A stretch of DNA of 64,000 bases from Salticus scenicus (GCA_963930645.1 OZ005648.1:196609542-196673541), one strand, 5' to 3'. Shown: positions 37,701 through 51,900, counted from the first letter of the stretch. Numbers and translations are program-made. Notes: generated by a model not told the origin, from the sequence alone.

Positions 37701-40700
37701 TTGAAAAAGACGTCAAACCATGTAGTTGAGTTATCTTCATTACGATGCACCATAAGGTCAAGAAACGGAAGCGTATGGTTAACCTCTCTTTCGCAAGTAA
37801 ATATTATAGACGAACACTAGTTGTTGAAACTATCAATTAAATAAAGAAGTGCATTTTTTGAGTAAGGCCAGGAGATAGTTAGGTTAGATTTATTTACGTT
37901 ATGTTGACGATGTTTCTGTCTCCTGGCCTTATTCAAAAATGCGCTTCTTGATTTATTGATAGTTTCAACAACCAATTTCCGTCTATAAAATTTACTTGCG
38001 AAAGAGAGATTAACCGTACGCTTCCGTTTCTTGAACTTATGATACACCGTAATGAAGATAATTCAACTATATGGTTTGACGTGTTTTTCAAAAAATCATT
38101 TATCTTTACCTATCCCTGCTGATTCGACTCACCCTACTACATATAAAAATGCATTTTGTTTTAAATTTTTACATTACCCGTTCTATAAATTATAGTTCTG
38201 TTCAATTTAACGAAAATCAACAAATAAATAAAATTATTCAAATAGGTAAGGCTGCAGGGTATAGCAAATCTAATATTATTAAAATTGTTAATAGAAGGTC
38301 GCATGTTAATTTCTCCTATTAATCACACTATGAATTTAACTCTAAAATTTCATTATACCAATAGTCTCCCCTACTTTAAAGTATTCTATAGTTTCAAATA
38401 TTATATATGTCGGAAATTTAATTTATTAATCCCCTTCAGTTCTCCTTTGACCATTAAACATTTAACTCCTAATGTCCGTGACTTAAATGGACCCACTGGA
38501 GGTGTTTATGAAATACCCATTGAAAACAATAAAGAACTTTTCTTTTTTATCGGCCAAACAAAGAGGACTTTAACCAGAAGAATACAAGAACACATCCGGC
38601 ACATTAAAGAAGGAAATAGCTCTACTTTTGTCGATTTCATGTACAGTCGGTAACAAAAGTGTCCGAACACTAGCAAAAATTCCTGTCTAGAAAAAGTACA
38701 CTTCATAAGGTTTTGTTAAATAAATCCTTATCGAATTATGTTCTTAGTCAGTCTAAGAACATGATTCGATAAGGATTTATTTAACAAAACAGTATTAAGT
38801 GTACTTTTTTTTACATAGGAATTTTCGCTAGTGTTCGGACACTTTTGTTACCGACTGTATGCTAACCCTGACGCTAATCCTATGTGGAACAACGCTAAAA
38901 TAATTTCAGCACCACCTAATATTCAAGAATTTTACATGTCTGAAGCTCTCAATATAATTAAATGTATAAATGCAATAAATTTTAAAGATGCAGCAATTTT
39001 TCCAATAATATGGCACACTATTATAAGATGATTAATGATTTTTTTCTCTTAAATTCTTATAATTCTACTCCTTATGTGGTATTTCAGCAAACTCCTATAA
39101 TATTTACGGCTCCTACACGCAGCAGCACCTTTGTGATCAAGGTGCATACACAACATGTACTTCTACATGTTCTTACAATATGTACTCCTTATTACTTTCC
39201 AGATGGTTTCAGTATGATCCTTCATTACAAGTATTCTCCCGCAATAATTACAGCTCCTACAAGCAACACTTTGTAGATTCTACGATAGTTACAGCTCCTA
39301 CATCTAGTGCTTTATAAAACCTACCAGATCCGCTTTTTCCTTTGTTTAATCCCTGATTTACTGACTTTAAGTAAATCTTAGGAAACAACCTGAGCCAGAC
39401 TTCGCAAGTTGCCATTCGTTATGCTCACGTCTCCTCAATTAACTAAAGGCTCTTTAACTGTCAACTGTCAAAGATAACAATATATATATATATAAACTGT
39501 TGATTGGAAACATATTGATTAAATTCCTGAAGATGCTTTGTGTGTCAAAGCGAAAAGGTTAGTATGTATACATTTAAAAAAATGTTTTTAAATATAATAT
39601 AACTTTAATTAGCGTGATTTTAAAGTGATTTTATATTAAAAATTTTTAATTATTATTCTTATTATTGCTTACGTTTATTTCAAGCACTTGCGTGATTTCA
39701 GAGGTATGCTATCGATGTTTAAGATGACAGTTTACATCTACAGCATTTTCTTTTTTTACATATACAGATATATAAATATATAAACAAAATCGTTAAACAT
39801 AATGTATTTCAATGTTCAACTGAAAGAAGATCTTGAAAAAAGAAAAGAAAGAAAGAAATATTGAATTAAAATATTTTAAGAAATTAAAAAACTGAATTTT
39901 TACAACATTCTTCTTTTTATAAATATTTAAATGACTGTGAAAGGATTATTTGATACATGTAATATTACATTTTCAAGAGTCGTTTCTATACATATAAGGT
40001 TTGATCTATTCAACAGAGTCTACGTTAATCTTGACGCTATTATTTGTCACAACACGGAGAAGAAACGAGTTCTGAGGGCCAGATGGTTCAGTCGGTAGGG
40101 AGCTAATTTCTGTAGTAGAAATTCTGAGTTCAAATCCCCGATAAAACTTAGCTGTTTGCTCAGATCCTTATATGTACAGTCGGAGAGAAAAGTGTCCGAA
40201 CACTAGCAAAAATTCCTCTGTAAAAAAGTACACTTCATACGGTTTTATTAAATAAATCCTTGTCGAATCCTGTTCTTAGTCAGTCTAAGAACATGATTCG
40301 ATAAGGATTTATTTAACAAAACCGTATGAAGCGTTCCTTTTCTACATAGGAATTTTTGCTAGTGTTCGGACACTTTTGTTACCGACGTATATATAAACGA
40401 ACGTGAAATCAAATACTGCAAAGTGGATCGTTAGAAACAACGTTCATTGTAATTATAGATTTCAAAGCTAACGTTTCAAATAAAGAAACGGAATATTTTA
40501 CGACGCGTACTTCTCCATTTACAGTACACGTGAATAAAAATTATAGCTATTTCATTTTACAATATGCTGTATAACAAAGCATATTTCTTTTACCAGCATA
40601 CTGTAGGAGTTATTTTTACCAGCATACTGTACTATGACCTTCAGTAGACATTTTTTACATTGCATTTTTTCAATAAACTGTTCCCTTATAAAATAAATCC

Positions 40701-43700
40701 AGTTTGAACATATCATTTTTATATCGCAAATGTTATGTTATTTATTTCAAATTTTACATTAAAATTGTAAATATTTTCTCAATTATGTCGATGATGTTTT
40801 AAAGAAATAACTTTTATTCGCCAAAAATATAGCTTTCATTATATAAACAATTTTCATATAAAATTATTCAGGTTCTGTTTTAAAATAAGATCCTATATTC
40901 GAAATATCCTATTCTAAAATAATAATTCATTAAGAAACATTCAAACTTTTCTTTAACAAAAATGCGAATTATTCCTTTTGTTGGTTTTTTAAAATAAATA
41001 ACGAAATAAGAAATAGGATTGATGTTTTCTGGAAGGGACTCAAGACAATAAATCATATTGAGTAATATGTTTGGCATAACAACAACTTTCAGCTGTAACG
41101 AGAAGATCAATTTAATCAAAGAAATTGGAAGCTAAAATTGAAACCTGTTTCTTATATATTTTAATAGTTTCACTTACAATAACTATATATTTTCTTTACA
41201 AAAATAGGAAAGTGTTTCATGATTTATGAGTTATCAGTTATTTTATTGCGGGCGCATGTGTTCACGTCTTTCTATGTGTAAGTAAAAAACAAAACATGTT
41301 TTCTAAAGATTTTAGAAGTTTCTGCCATAAAATTTTAATGGTTGTATATTTCTTTTCCTACAATTATGGGAAAATGTTTCCTGATATGAGTAATATATAA
41401 TTTTACAGCGTGCGTATGTGTTCGTGTGTGTCTATATGTAAGTAAAAAATGAAATATATTTTCTAAGGATTTCAGTAAGTTTTCTCCTTGTAGTTATGCT
41501 TTAATTCTTAATTATTTCTCTTCCCAGAAATATGGGAAAGTGTTTCATGATTTATGAATTATACATTAATTTACTGCGTGAGCATGTATTCGAGTGTGTC
41601 TATGTGTGACTGAAAACGAAATATGTTTCATAAGAATTTAGTAGTTCCTGTCATTGTTTTGATAGCTGACTATTTCTTTTTCTGCAAACATGGAAAAAAG
41701 TTTCATGATTTATGAGTAATATATTATTTTACTGAGTTCGTGTGGGTCTATGTGCGGATAAAAACGAAATATGTTTTCAAAAGATTATGTAGTTATGTTT
41801 TAGTGGTTGATTATTTCTTTTCTTACAAGTAAGGGAAAGTAATTCATAATACAGGGGTAACGCATGATTTTACTTCATTGTTTTTAATACAATGCAGATT
41901 TGTTTTATACAACTGTAAAAATACATAATTAAATTAAGTTCTTAATTTTCACTTTCCATAAGTTGAAATTAAAACTATAATGGGAATAAGGGAAAGTATT
42001 AGAAAGGAAAAACAAATAGATTTTGTGGGCTAATAAAACTACACCATTCGATTGAGAATGCACGTCGTTCACCGTCTTTACAATTTACCAAGAGCAAAGC
42101 ATACTATGTTCATTAAAGTTATAAACATTATAAGGCACAAGCTCCGTTATAGCGAAGAAAATCCGATAACAATATATTTTCACTTAAACGATTAATACAT
42201 AAAGCGATAAACGACGCGTTCAACTTATCCTCGTTTTAATAATGTTATGGTGCACTTAGTACAAAAACCTCTATATTGGGATTGCTGTTTTAATATTATC
42301 TCTAACAGTACATTCATCCCTAGTAAACCATTAGAATAATCATAGGTTGTCTTTTTATCCTTGAGATATCCTGAAGCTATCCCTTCGAGAAGGTGTGCTG
42401 TTAAGGTATGCACTAGTGCAAAATTTATAATATTAATTATAAAAACAGATCATCCCTTTGCTAATAATTTCAAATGCACATGAAGCAGATAATTGAAAAG
42501 TAATAAATATTTTTATAGGCTGCCTGTATAAGAAAATATAGTTTGGTTCTAATGACCCAAATATTTGAAGCAGTTAAATTCCCAAAATCAGTTATTTGTA
42601 AAAATATTTGAACTTGCCACGAAATTTCAAATTTTAATAACAGCAACAAAAGTAATTGAAAATTATGCTTTAATTGATAACTTATATTGCTTAATTTTAA
42701 TAATCATATTTTTTAAAAACTTACATGATTGGTATATTTGTCTTCTTCGCAGGATTATTCGTAACTTGCACAGGATTTCAAACAGATTCGAATCTTCAAA
42801 GTCATCTCAAAATTTTGCAGAAATATTCATTGAAATCATTAGAAATCAGCAACTATAAAGCATCTTCTATATCAACTGATCTCTGGAAAGGGCAAGATAT
42901 CGAGACTCTCTCATTAAATAATGTTGAAGTGGATGATGCATCTTTTAGAAGAGGTAAGCGCCATTTCGAAGGATTGGAGAAATACTTAGAGACATTGGTA
43001 ATCACTAAAAGTTTTAGGAATGGTCACCGACCTCTTCTAAATTTGCAATTGGATCATTTACAAAAACTGAAAGTAAGAATATTTTTTAAATACTCTTCTT
43101 TGACATTTAAAAAAGAAATTCAAGTAGATCTAAAAAAATCTAATCGAGACTCACCGCATAGTGACTAAGCAAAATAAAATGGCGGTTTAAAAATTTAAAC
43201 AACGCGCCACTTTTCTTGCCCCGTAAAAACCATATGAATAAATATTATTAAGGAATAAATCCGTAACGTCTTTTTTTTTTTTTTTTTTTTTTTTTTTGGG
43301 GGGGGGGGGGGAGGGCGGAAGGAAAGGTGATAGAGAGACAATCTGCCCAATAAATAAACAAAAATAAATACAATATTGCCTGCTGTGAGTTATAAGGAAC
43401 CAAAGTTTTTCCAACAATAATTTGCTCAAACCTCTTAATTTAAAAGGCGCTTAAACTTAATCTTATTTACATTTTAAAAACAGAGTCGTTTTCTGATTTT
43501 CTAAACTCCTCACAACAAGTAAGAAAGCATATTCGTATGTAAGTGACTATTACCTCCCTCCTCCACTTCTAAAGTAATTGAAATACACAGTTAGCTGCTG
43601 TCAGATATGGGAAAAACATTTCCTAACCAGTGAGTAATTTAGACTCACCATTTCATTTCCCAACCATTCAAATCCACGATCTCTATTAAAACTAATTGTA

Positions 43701-46700
43701 ATTCATAAATTTTAATAACAACAGCCACCTCAACAGTCACACAAATTATGAAAACAGATATTTAATTTTCCTTAAATAAACAAAATACATATTACACCCT
43801 CACTTTATGACATAAAAGTTTAAAAAATATATATATCAAAAGATAAATAAAAAATTGTGAAATTTTTAATCTATTTAATTTTTAGAACCTTCATTTGTTA
43901 ATTACATACAAATACAAGAAACAAAGTCTGATAATTTATACATGTTTTTATTATTATTATTATTATTTTTTTTTTTATTATTGAAGGCTCAAACCTCAAT
44001 TTATTTGTACTAACACAGAACCATAAATTACTATTATACATAAAGCTAGCATAAGTATTTAATTAACAAACACTTAAAAGAGCATATCATTACTAAAATA
44101 AAATTCATGAACACTAGACAAGTACATTTCAATTCTTCATAATCACGATTAGTGGTTTTTTTTTTTTTTTTTTTTTTTCTTTGTTATTTTTTTTTTTTTA
44201 AACAAGAAAAAGCACTTAATATATTTACCAAACAAATCCACTATTTCTCTGTGGGAACTCAGTCGGTCTAAGCTGTTCAAAGGGCACTTTAGGACCACTT
44301 TAAAATGAATAAATATAAATAATTCGATTAAAAGTTTCAGCCATAATCGTAAAACCGACATACAAGTCTTCAAGCTCAATTTGTAAAGTAAGAAGGGCTA
44401 AATCCATATTGTTCATGAACCACACTGACTTAATACGAAAGCAATAGCTTGACGAATGAGAGTTTCAGCTTGAACACAGACGCCACTGAAACAGCCCACC
44501 ACAACAAGAACACCATCAGTTACACGTAAAGCAGCTGTCACTTCTGACGAAAAATCTACGTGGCCAGGAGAATCTATTAAATTGATTAAGACATCATTGT
44601 TGTCTTTTTCTTTCCTGCTTTTCTCTTTAATAAATATCTTTTTCACGCAATTCAAGATACATATAACAGTAGTTTTGATTATAGTACCTGTTCATCTTTT
44701 CTGATATTCGTAAAATACGTCTCACCAGTTTTGAAACGATTTTTATTTCCTTATTATTGAGAAATAAAAAATAAAACAATAAATATTCATCGCAATCAGT
44801 GTTCGTCTATCATCTAATATTTATCTGAATAAATCAAACGAACCATGAAAATGAGTTAAACTAAAATATTATAATCTATGAGCCACATTTTCTATTTTAG
44901 ATTCCAAATTGTGGCTTCATGAATAATAAAATTAGGCCGAAAAGGCCAGAGAGCAACTTACTATTCCATAACTCGTTGCTCTCCTTTCTAAAACCAAACG
45001 AAAAACTGAACAATAAGTCCCGGAAGAAATAGAATGTTTTTCCAATCTCAATTCAACGGGACCTCTGGAGCCCTATAATGAGGCAAAGGATTACTATAGC
45101 TAATACCTAACAATTATTATTGGTAATCTGCCGAAACATTTGCGTAAAAATTTGCGAGTAAATTAAAAAGTTTTACCGCATATCGACGAATAACTTCGAA
45201 ATTCAATTGGCAAGTCATTAAGACGTTTTTTCTTTGCATCAAAATGGATTCAAACTTCATTTTTTTTTTAATTATTTAACAGGAATAAACAATAACAAAA
45301 TAAAAAATTGAAAAAATTCATGAGATAAACGGAGGTTATCACCCCATTAGTCTTCTCGCCTCCCAATAACAGGCTGCCTCAGCCACACCATGAAGGGCTT
45401 CGCAGTATCGCTAGTGAGGTTTTTTGGTATCTCTACTCAAATGGCAGGTAGCATCTGATAGAATACCGAGATAGTTTAGATGGGTAGCCAGGCAGTCATC
45501 GCCGGTCAATCGCCGGAAAATTGCCGCTTTCGAATACATTCAGAAGTCTCTTCCATATTTGGCATTCATTTACTGTTGAGTTCATCCTAGTACTTCAACC
45601 ACATAAAATGCTTTTAAAACAGTTTTGCAGTGTGGAAAGAGGTCTCTAATCTTGAACATTGTGTCAGCAGAGTAGCCTTTCTGGATAGAAAACCTGCCTG
45701 TTCATTGCCGTGTAAATTGCAGTGGCCAGGAATCCACTGCAGAAGAACAGCTTATGCTTAAATAAATCTTGATACTGGTTAATTTTACTTGAAAAAAGGA
45801 ATCAGAAAGGAACTAATGGACTGAATGGCAGCCTGTGAATCAGACGATATTACAACCTTTTCAAATTTCGAAATCAGGCAAATTGGTGGTTTAGGTGCGA
45901 TGCATATCGCTTATACCGACAAAGGCCGTACCATAACATTCTTTTAATATAATCTAAACCTCCAAATTTAACACCATTAAAAAAAATCTACATACAAGGT
46001 ACGTACGGCCCTTTAATTTCATGATTTTGCTTTACCACAAATTATATGTATATATATAATTTAAAAAAAAAAAAAGCCTACAAATTTAAAATATTCTTTT
46101 AATTTCTTTTAATTTCAGTAAAAATATTTAATACATTAAAATTTTTCAATAACTACTTAAATCAAAATATTAATAATAAAATACAAATTTTAATTAAACA
46201 TTTATTTTTTTTAATGAGCCCTGCTAATTTCTTACTCATTTTTACGACATTTATGTAGTTAAACAAATATATTTCAAATATATTTAGGTAATAATTTTTA
46301 ATTCATCAAAATGTTATTTATTTATTTATTGTTATTTTTATTTTAATATTTTCGTTATTATGCGAGAAATTTAATCCAAACTAGCATTCAAGCTTAAAAA
46401 AAAAATAATAATAAATATTGAAATATATATATACATATAATCTTCGAATCATTTTAACTATCTAATATTTTTATATTTCAATGCATAGATATATTTTACA
46501 ATTCTAAGATAGTAATTCACAAAAAAAAAAAAAAAAAAAAAAAAAATGCTTACTATTTTCTTGCATTGTGACATCGTCAATATTCTTCTTTTGTACTCGC
46601 CTGCCAGTGTGAGGTCCGAGGTGCCTCTCTGTCTGCAGGATCATGAAAACGGACATTCCGTGCAGCCTTTTACACTCTCAGATGCTAAGACACCGAAAAT

Positions 46701-48888
46701 TCACGGTACACTTCGAAGTTGCCGCTTTGCACTCCCTGGCGGAGGTTATACAGAGACAAAGCGACGCCAAGCAAGCACCAATGAACTATTAAACTAGGTG
46801 TGAACTTATGTATCTCATGTGACCAAAAACTTTCTGATTTGTAGTCATCTTATGGAAAAATAGTCCCCCCCCCCTTTGCATCTCATCAAATTTTGGAGCA
46901 CTGAAAAATCAGAAAAAAAACTCTAGGGATTGGAATTATAGGCATTGGAAAGAGAAGTCGATTTCCTGAACTTCTCTGTTTATTTTTCACGTGCTGGGAA
47001 GACAAATAACAATGGGTTTTAAAGATAATTAAAGTATTTTTATTAGGTTGGTAAGTTGGTTGGTTGGGTTTAACGTCGCACTAGTACTGCGCTATAAGTA
47101 ATTGTATTTTTAATAGGAAAAAAATTATAAATTTTGTATATGCACAGATAAAGCATTTTTGAATCGAATTTTTAATTGGATAACCCGAATTTTATTTTCA
47201 TTTCAGAACACACATGAATAAAAATAAGAAATTTAAATATTTATTTTTAGGTCATTAAATAGTATGCTCAGGCAGCAATCCAGACTTATAAGACTATTGT
47301 TGTAAAAATGGATAAAAATAGTGTATAATTAATTTAAACTGAGGGTTTTATTCCAAAACACTCGTTCCTAATAACCGGATTTTCATTATATTGTTATAAT
47401 TCTGGTCGTCAAATAAAAGCAATAGTTCAAAAATGATGTTATTATAAAACATCGATAAGCCAGCTATTTATTATTATTATTATTATTTTAATGTAGATGA
47501 CCCTCAAAACGTGATTTGCTAAATAATTAACATTTATCTAATTTGGCATTCATGACTGTATGATATGAGTTAGCTACTTGTTTTTAATATTGTTTATAAT
47601 GAATTCTATGAACGAAAAACAGTTAGAAATTTAAATAAGACATTTGACTGTACATACTATATATATTTTAATGATTAATTTCAAGTTATGCACGCGGAGA
47701 CTTAAAAAATAATTGTTATTGGACTTATTGAATATTTGTTATCAGATCACTTTAATTTCTGAATTGTTTTCTGTAAATTCTATCTAAATCGTCTTTAATT
47801 TTATTAAAAATCTTTCTTCCTTAGAGTGCCGTTTTCGAACACAACAGCATTCCCGAAGTTGGTAACGACTGGTTCACTTCTGGTCCTAAAGAACTGGTAT
47901 CGTTAATTTTCGAAAAGAACGGCATCGAAGAACTAGGAAATGAAGCATTTGCTTCTCTAAGCAATCTAAGATTATTAGCAGTAGCTGGTAATCACCTCAA
48001 CTCGATATCGAGATCAATGTTACCAAAATCAGCAACATTATTATCGGCATTGGACTTAGCGTAAGTTATAATAACGCATTTAATATGTGTACTTTTATGT
48101 TAAAACGAACATCCTTAGATTGTTAGTTTCAGTTTCAAGTTTCATTAAAAAAAAAGAGACCTTATTTTTTGTTTTAAAGATTTATTATTATATTTTTGGA
48201 AAAAAAAAACAATCCATCTCTTATATTATTAAAATCTGTACGCGTGTGTGTGTCTGTCTGTGAGAAACGGATTGAAACAGCTAAGGCTCGACCGCTAATG
48301 GTCGCACGGACTTCGGACACGTACCGTCGGACGGAGAATTTATCGCAGATGTACGTTATCTAATTTGCTAAACGATGCGACCCTAATTAGCAGAGATATA
48401 ATTTAAAAAATCGAGCCATGTCTAACCAAAAACAATTCAAAATCGTAGGCGACCGTCATTTCGTTCCGGAACCGCGTACCTGAAAAGAAAAAGCAAAGAG
48501 AGAAAATTTCGTGGGTTTTTGTAAAGCGATCCTGCTCTAACGGTTCGAGATATCGAAATACACCTGTACCAAAAGAAAGAGCATTTATTACCGATTCTTA
48601 CGGTACAATTTTTTTTTTAAATACGGATTTTTTATATTTTTTAAAAAAAGTTTTAAAAAGGGTAAAAAATTTCTCTTTTTCTCGATCGTCTTTTTTGAAA
48701 CGCCCTGTACGACCGAGTAACTGTTCCATTTCTTAACAACTGGTATATTTGGAAAGGTCATTTAATCCTCTTTCGAACCATATAAACATTTTTACAAAAT
48801 ACGGATTAGCGATCCATATTTTTAGGTTTTACGAAACATCGATTTTTTCACAAAACATTTTATAACTCAAAATCGTTTAGAGATAAAT

Positions 48889-48923
<35 letters not shown>

Positions 48924-51900
48924 TGTATAGATCTCGCTTCAACAATTCAATTCCCAAAAGATCGAGAGAAATTCTCAAAAACTGAATGAGTTATAATTTT
49001 TTTAATTTTAGGCATTAAACCATTGAAAATGGTTTGAATGAAATCATGCAGTCGTTCGTTGGCGTTTGCCGTTACTATGACAACCCATTCAGAGAGGACA
49101 GATGTCTGGTCGGAAGCGAAAAAAAAAAAAAAAAAAAAAAAAAAAAACAGCTGCCACTGATTGAGAATCAGAGGTATTTTGAGTAGGATAAAAAATTGCA
49201 AATTTCTATTTTCTTCAATTTTTTACTTTCGCACACGACACTTAGTATGCAATCTTAACACCACAAAACAAACTTGCAGTTCAAATTTCATCGTTTTTGG
49301 TCAATAAACAAACGGTTTACGTTTTAATTGCAAATTAAATTGTCTCGAAAGAGGATGCCACTTTCTATAGCAACACTTAATTTTTTCACTTAAGGTAAAA
49401 GTATTTGTTTTTCGATTTACTTCCATTAACCGACTACCGTAGGCAATGGAATTCGAAATTTCACCTGACTTATACGTTTTCAGGTGTCATCGCGCTGTAA
49501 TATTTTAAAATTTCAATATTTCAGATTCTAATTATGTTTAATTTTTTTTTATACGTCATTCGATACACATTTTAAAGTACGCTTACATTATCGAAAGTGG
49601 AATTCGAGATTTCACCCGATTTACACGTTTTGAGGTCTCCAGATTAGGTTTTCTTTTGCATCTCAATAGTGGAATTCCAGATTTCAGCTTATTTACACGT
49701 TTTGAGATGTCCTGAATGGGTTTTCTTTTGTATCTCAGCTACTAATTAAAATATCGAAAGTGGAATTCGAGATTTCACCTGATTTGCACGTTTTGAGGTG
49801 TCCTGAATTGGTTTTCTTTTGTATCTGAGCTGCTAATTAAAATAATTTCATAAGTAATACATCATTTGAAAGCATTGTTGATTTGGAATTGAATAGTACA
49901 TTACAGAAATTCGATATTTCGACATTCCTCCTGATTTAAACGTTTTGAGGTTTCCTGAATGGGTTTTCTCTTTTGCCTCAGTTATTAACTAAAAATTTTT
50001 TTTAATTAATACATCATTTGAAAGCTTTGTTAAGTTGATACACATTTTAAAGTACTTTTACATTATCGAAAATGGAATTCGAGATTTCACCCGATTTACA
50101 CGTTTTGAGGTGTCCTGATTAGGTTTTCTTTTGTATCTCAGTTACTAATTAAAATAATTTCATAACTAATACATCATTAGAAAGCTTTTTTCATTTGGAA
50201 TCGAACAGTGGAGTACAGAAATTTGTACCGCCAGATGGCGCTGTAATATTTTCAAATTTCAATATTTCAATTTCTAATTATGATAATTATTATTAATAAT
50301 TAATAATTATTAATATAATTAATAAATATTATTAATATAATTAATAAATTATTAATATAATTAATAATAATAATTATTAATATAATTATTAATATATTAA
50401 TAATTATTAATAATTAATAATAATTATTTCTAATTATTTTTAATACATCATTCGAAATATATTTTAAAGTTCTTTTATATTATCGAAAGTTTTCACCAGA
50501 TTTACACGTTTTGAGGTGTCCTGAATCAGTTTTCTTTTGTATCTCAGTTACTAATTAAAATAATTTCATAAGTAATACATCATTAGAAAGCTTTGTTGAA
50601 TTGGAATCGAACAGTAGATTACAGAAATTTCTATTGCCAGATGGCGCTGTAATATTTTAAAATTTCAATATTACAATTTCTAATTATGATTAAAATATTT
50701 TTAATACATCATACGAAACATATTTTAAAGTTCTGTTACAATATCGAAAGTTTTCACCAGATTTACACGTTTTGAGGTCTCCTGATTAGGTCTTCTTTTG
50801 CTTCTCAGCTAATTCAGTTACACCGTTCAAAGTTGGTATATGTAGGTTAATTAGGCGGGGCTGAAAGTGTGAGGAAGAAATAGGCGTGCACCGCGCGCGT
50901 ATCCCCTAACTTGTACGGACGCAGCGCGCACGGGCTGCGCTGCGGAAGGCAGTGGGGACCAACTTTTTAACCGATTAGTCCAACTTTTTAACCGATGAGA
51001 AATGTTTTTTCTTTTCTTTTCTTTTCTTTTGAATAAAAATTTTATTTGAGAAGGAATATGTGCGCGCAGGGCGCGTATACCTTCACACGTGCGCGCGCAG
51101 CGCGCATGGGTCTGCGCTGTGGACCCGGTGGGAATTTTTTACCCGATCAGAATTTTCTTTTTTTTTTAGGAGGCACGAAGGGTCAGGGAAGGAATACGCG
51201 CGCGCAGCGCATGTATCCCTTAAGTTGTGCGCTGCTGAAGGCAGTGGGGACACGGGACGACTTTTTACCCAATCAGAAATGATTTTTTTTTTCAATTTCT
51301 TTTCTCAAGACTAAAAGTTACTGTTAGTGATTCATTAATTATAGTGATTGAGAGATTTTGGATTTTGAGAATTCAGTCATTATAGTGATTGTTTTAAAAA
51401 TACTGACCCGATAGCGGGCAAAGCTCGCTAGTCTTAGATTATTAGCAGTAGTTGGTAATAAACTTAATTCGGTATCGTGATCAATGTTACCAAAATCATC
51501 CACATTTCTTGAAAGCATTGGACTTGGAGTAAGTTATTTTAAGACACATTTAAAGCGTAGTCTTTTATATTAGAACAATATTTGTTAGATTGTTGGTTTC
51601 AGTTTTACGTTAAAAAATAAAAATAAAAATGCTTTATTAGACATCGAGATCAATTTGGGTTCTTTTCTTCCTGTTGCTGTATGTAAACATCATAAGTTGC
51701 AAGAACTTGCAATAACTGCTTCGGGCCGAAATAATGGCACGATCCTGCTTCAGGGACACAAGTAGACACAAGAGCAGCAAACGAAGTCTTCCAATTTATG
51801 TCGTATACATTCAAAATTTTTATTTATTAATTGATAAAAATATTTTTTGTAATTGAAGAAAGAAGTAACTTACTTTCTTCTCATATGTTCTTCTTCTTCT

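Larger units (their letters stand above)
36421..39630. repeat. 3-kb palindrome built from two Penelope-like copies
   Basis: The left arm (about 36421-37890) and right arm (about 37895-39630) are inverted copies. TGACAGTTGACAGTTAAAG at 36554 pairs with CTTTAACTGTCAACTGTCA near 39451. AAGCATCTTCAAGAATTTG pairs with the block near 39520. Around the centre, GGCCAGGAGA and TCTCCTGGCC flank a loop of about 45 bp near 37893. The right arm is lengthened by a 214-bp MITE. Confidence 0.88.
48217..51431 (+). mobile_element. Non-autonomous Helitron, 3.2 kb, in intron 3
   Basis: The 3' end is clear: AGCGGGC-AAA-GCTCGCT hairpin then CTAG at 51428-51431, followed by T. The 5' end is probably TCTCTTATATTATTAAAATC at 48217 after an A, though one or two bases either way are possible. 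The interior holds repeats with ACACGTTTTGAGGTGTCCTG (49470-50790), an (AATTATT)n stretch and GC-rich repeats (50880-51290). It also has a block TCAAAGTTGGTATATGTAGG related to the minisatellite of the other Helitrons. No Rep/helicase coding is visible. Confidence 0.78.

Noticed and set aside
40076..40145. Functional tRNA gene
   Set aside because: A and B boxes are present, but the acceptor stem does not close and the anticodon arm is bulged. A SINE head or pseudogene fits better.
42565..42858. 97-codon ORF overlapping the start of exon 2 in another frame
   Set aside because: It is a shadow of exon 2, crosses the acceptor and has no domain.
51046..51314. Three overlapping ORFs in GC-rich DNA
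   Set aside because: Open frames on both strands arise from the low stop-codon frequency of GCGC repeats.
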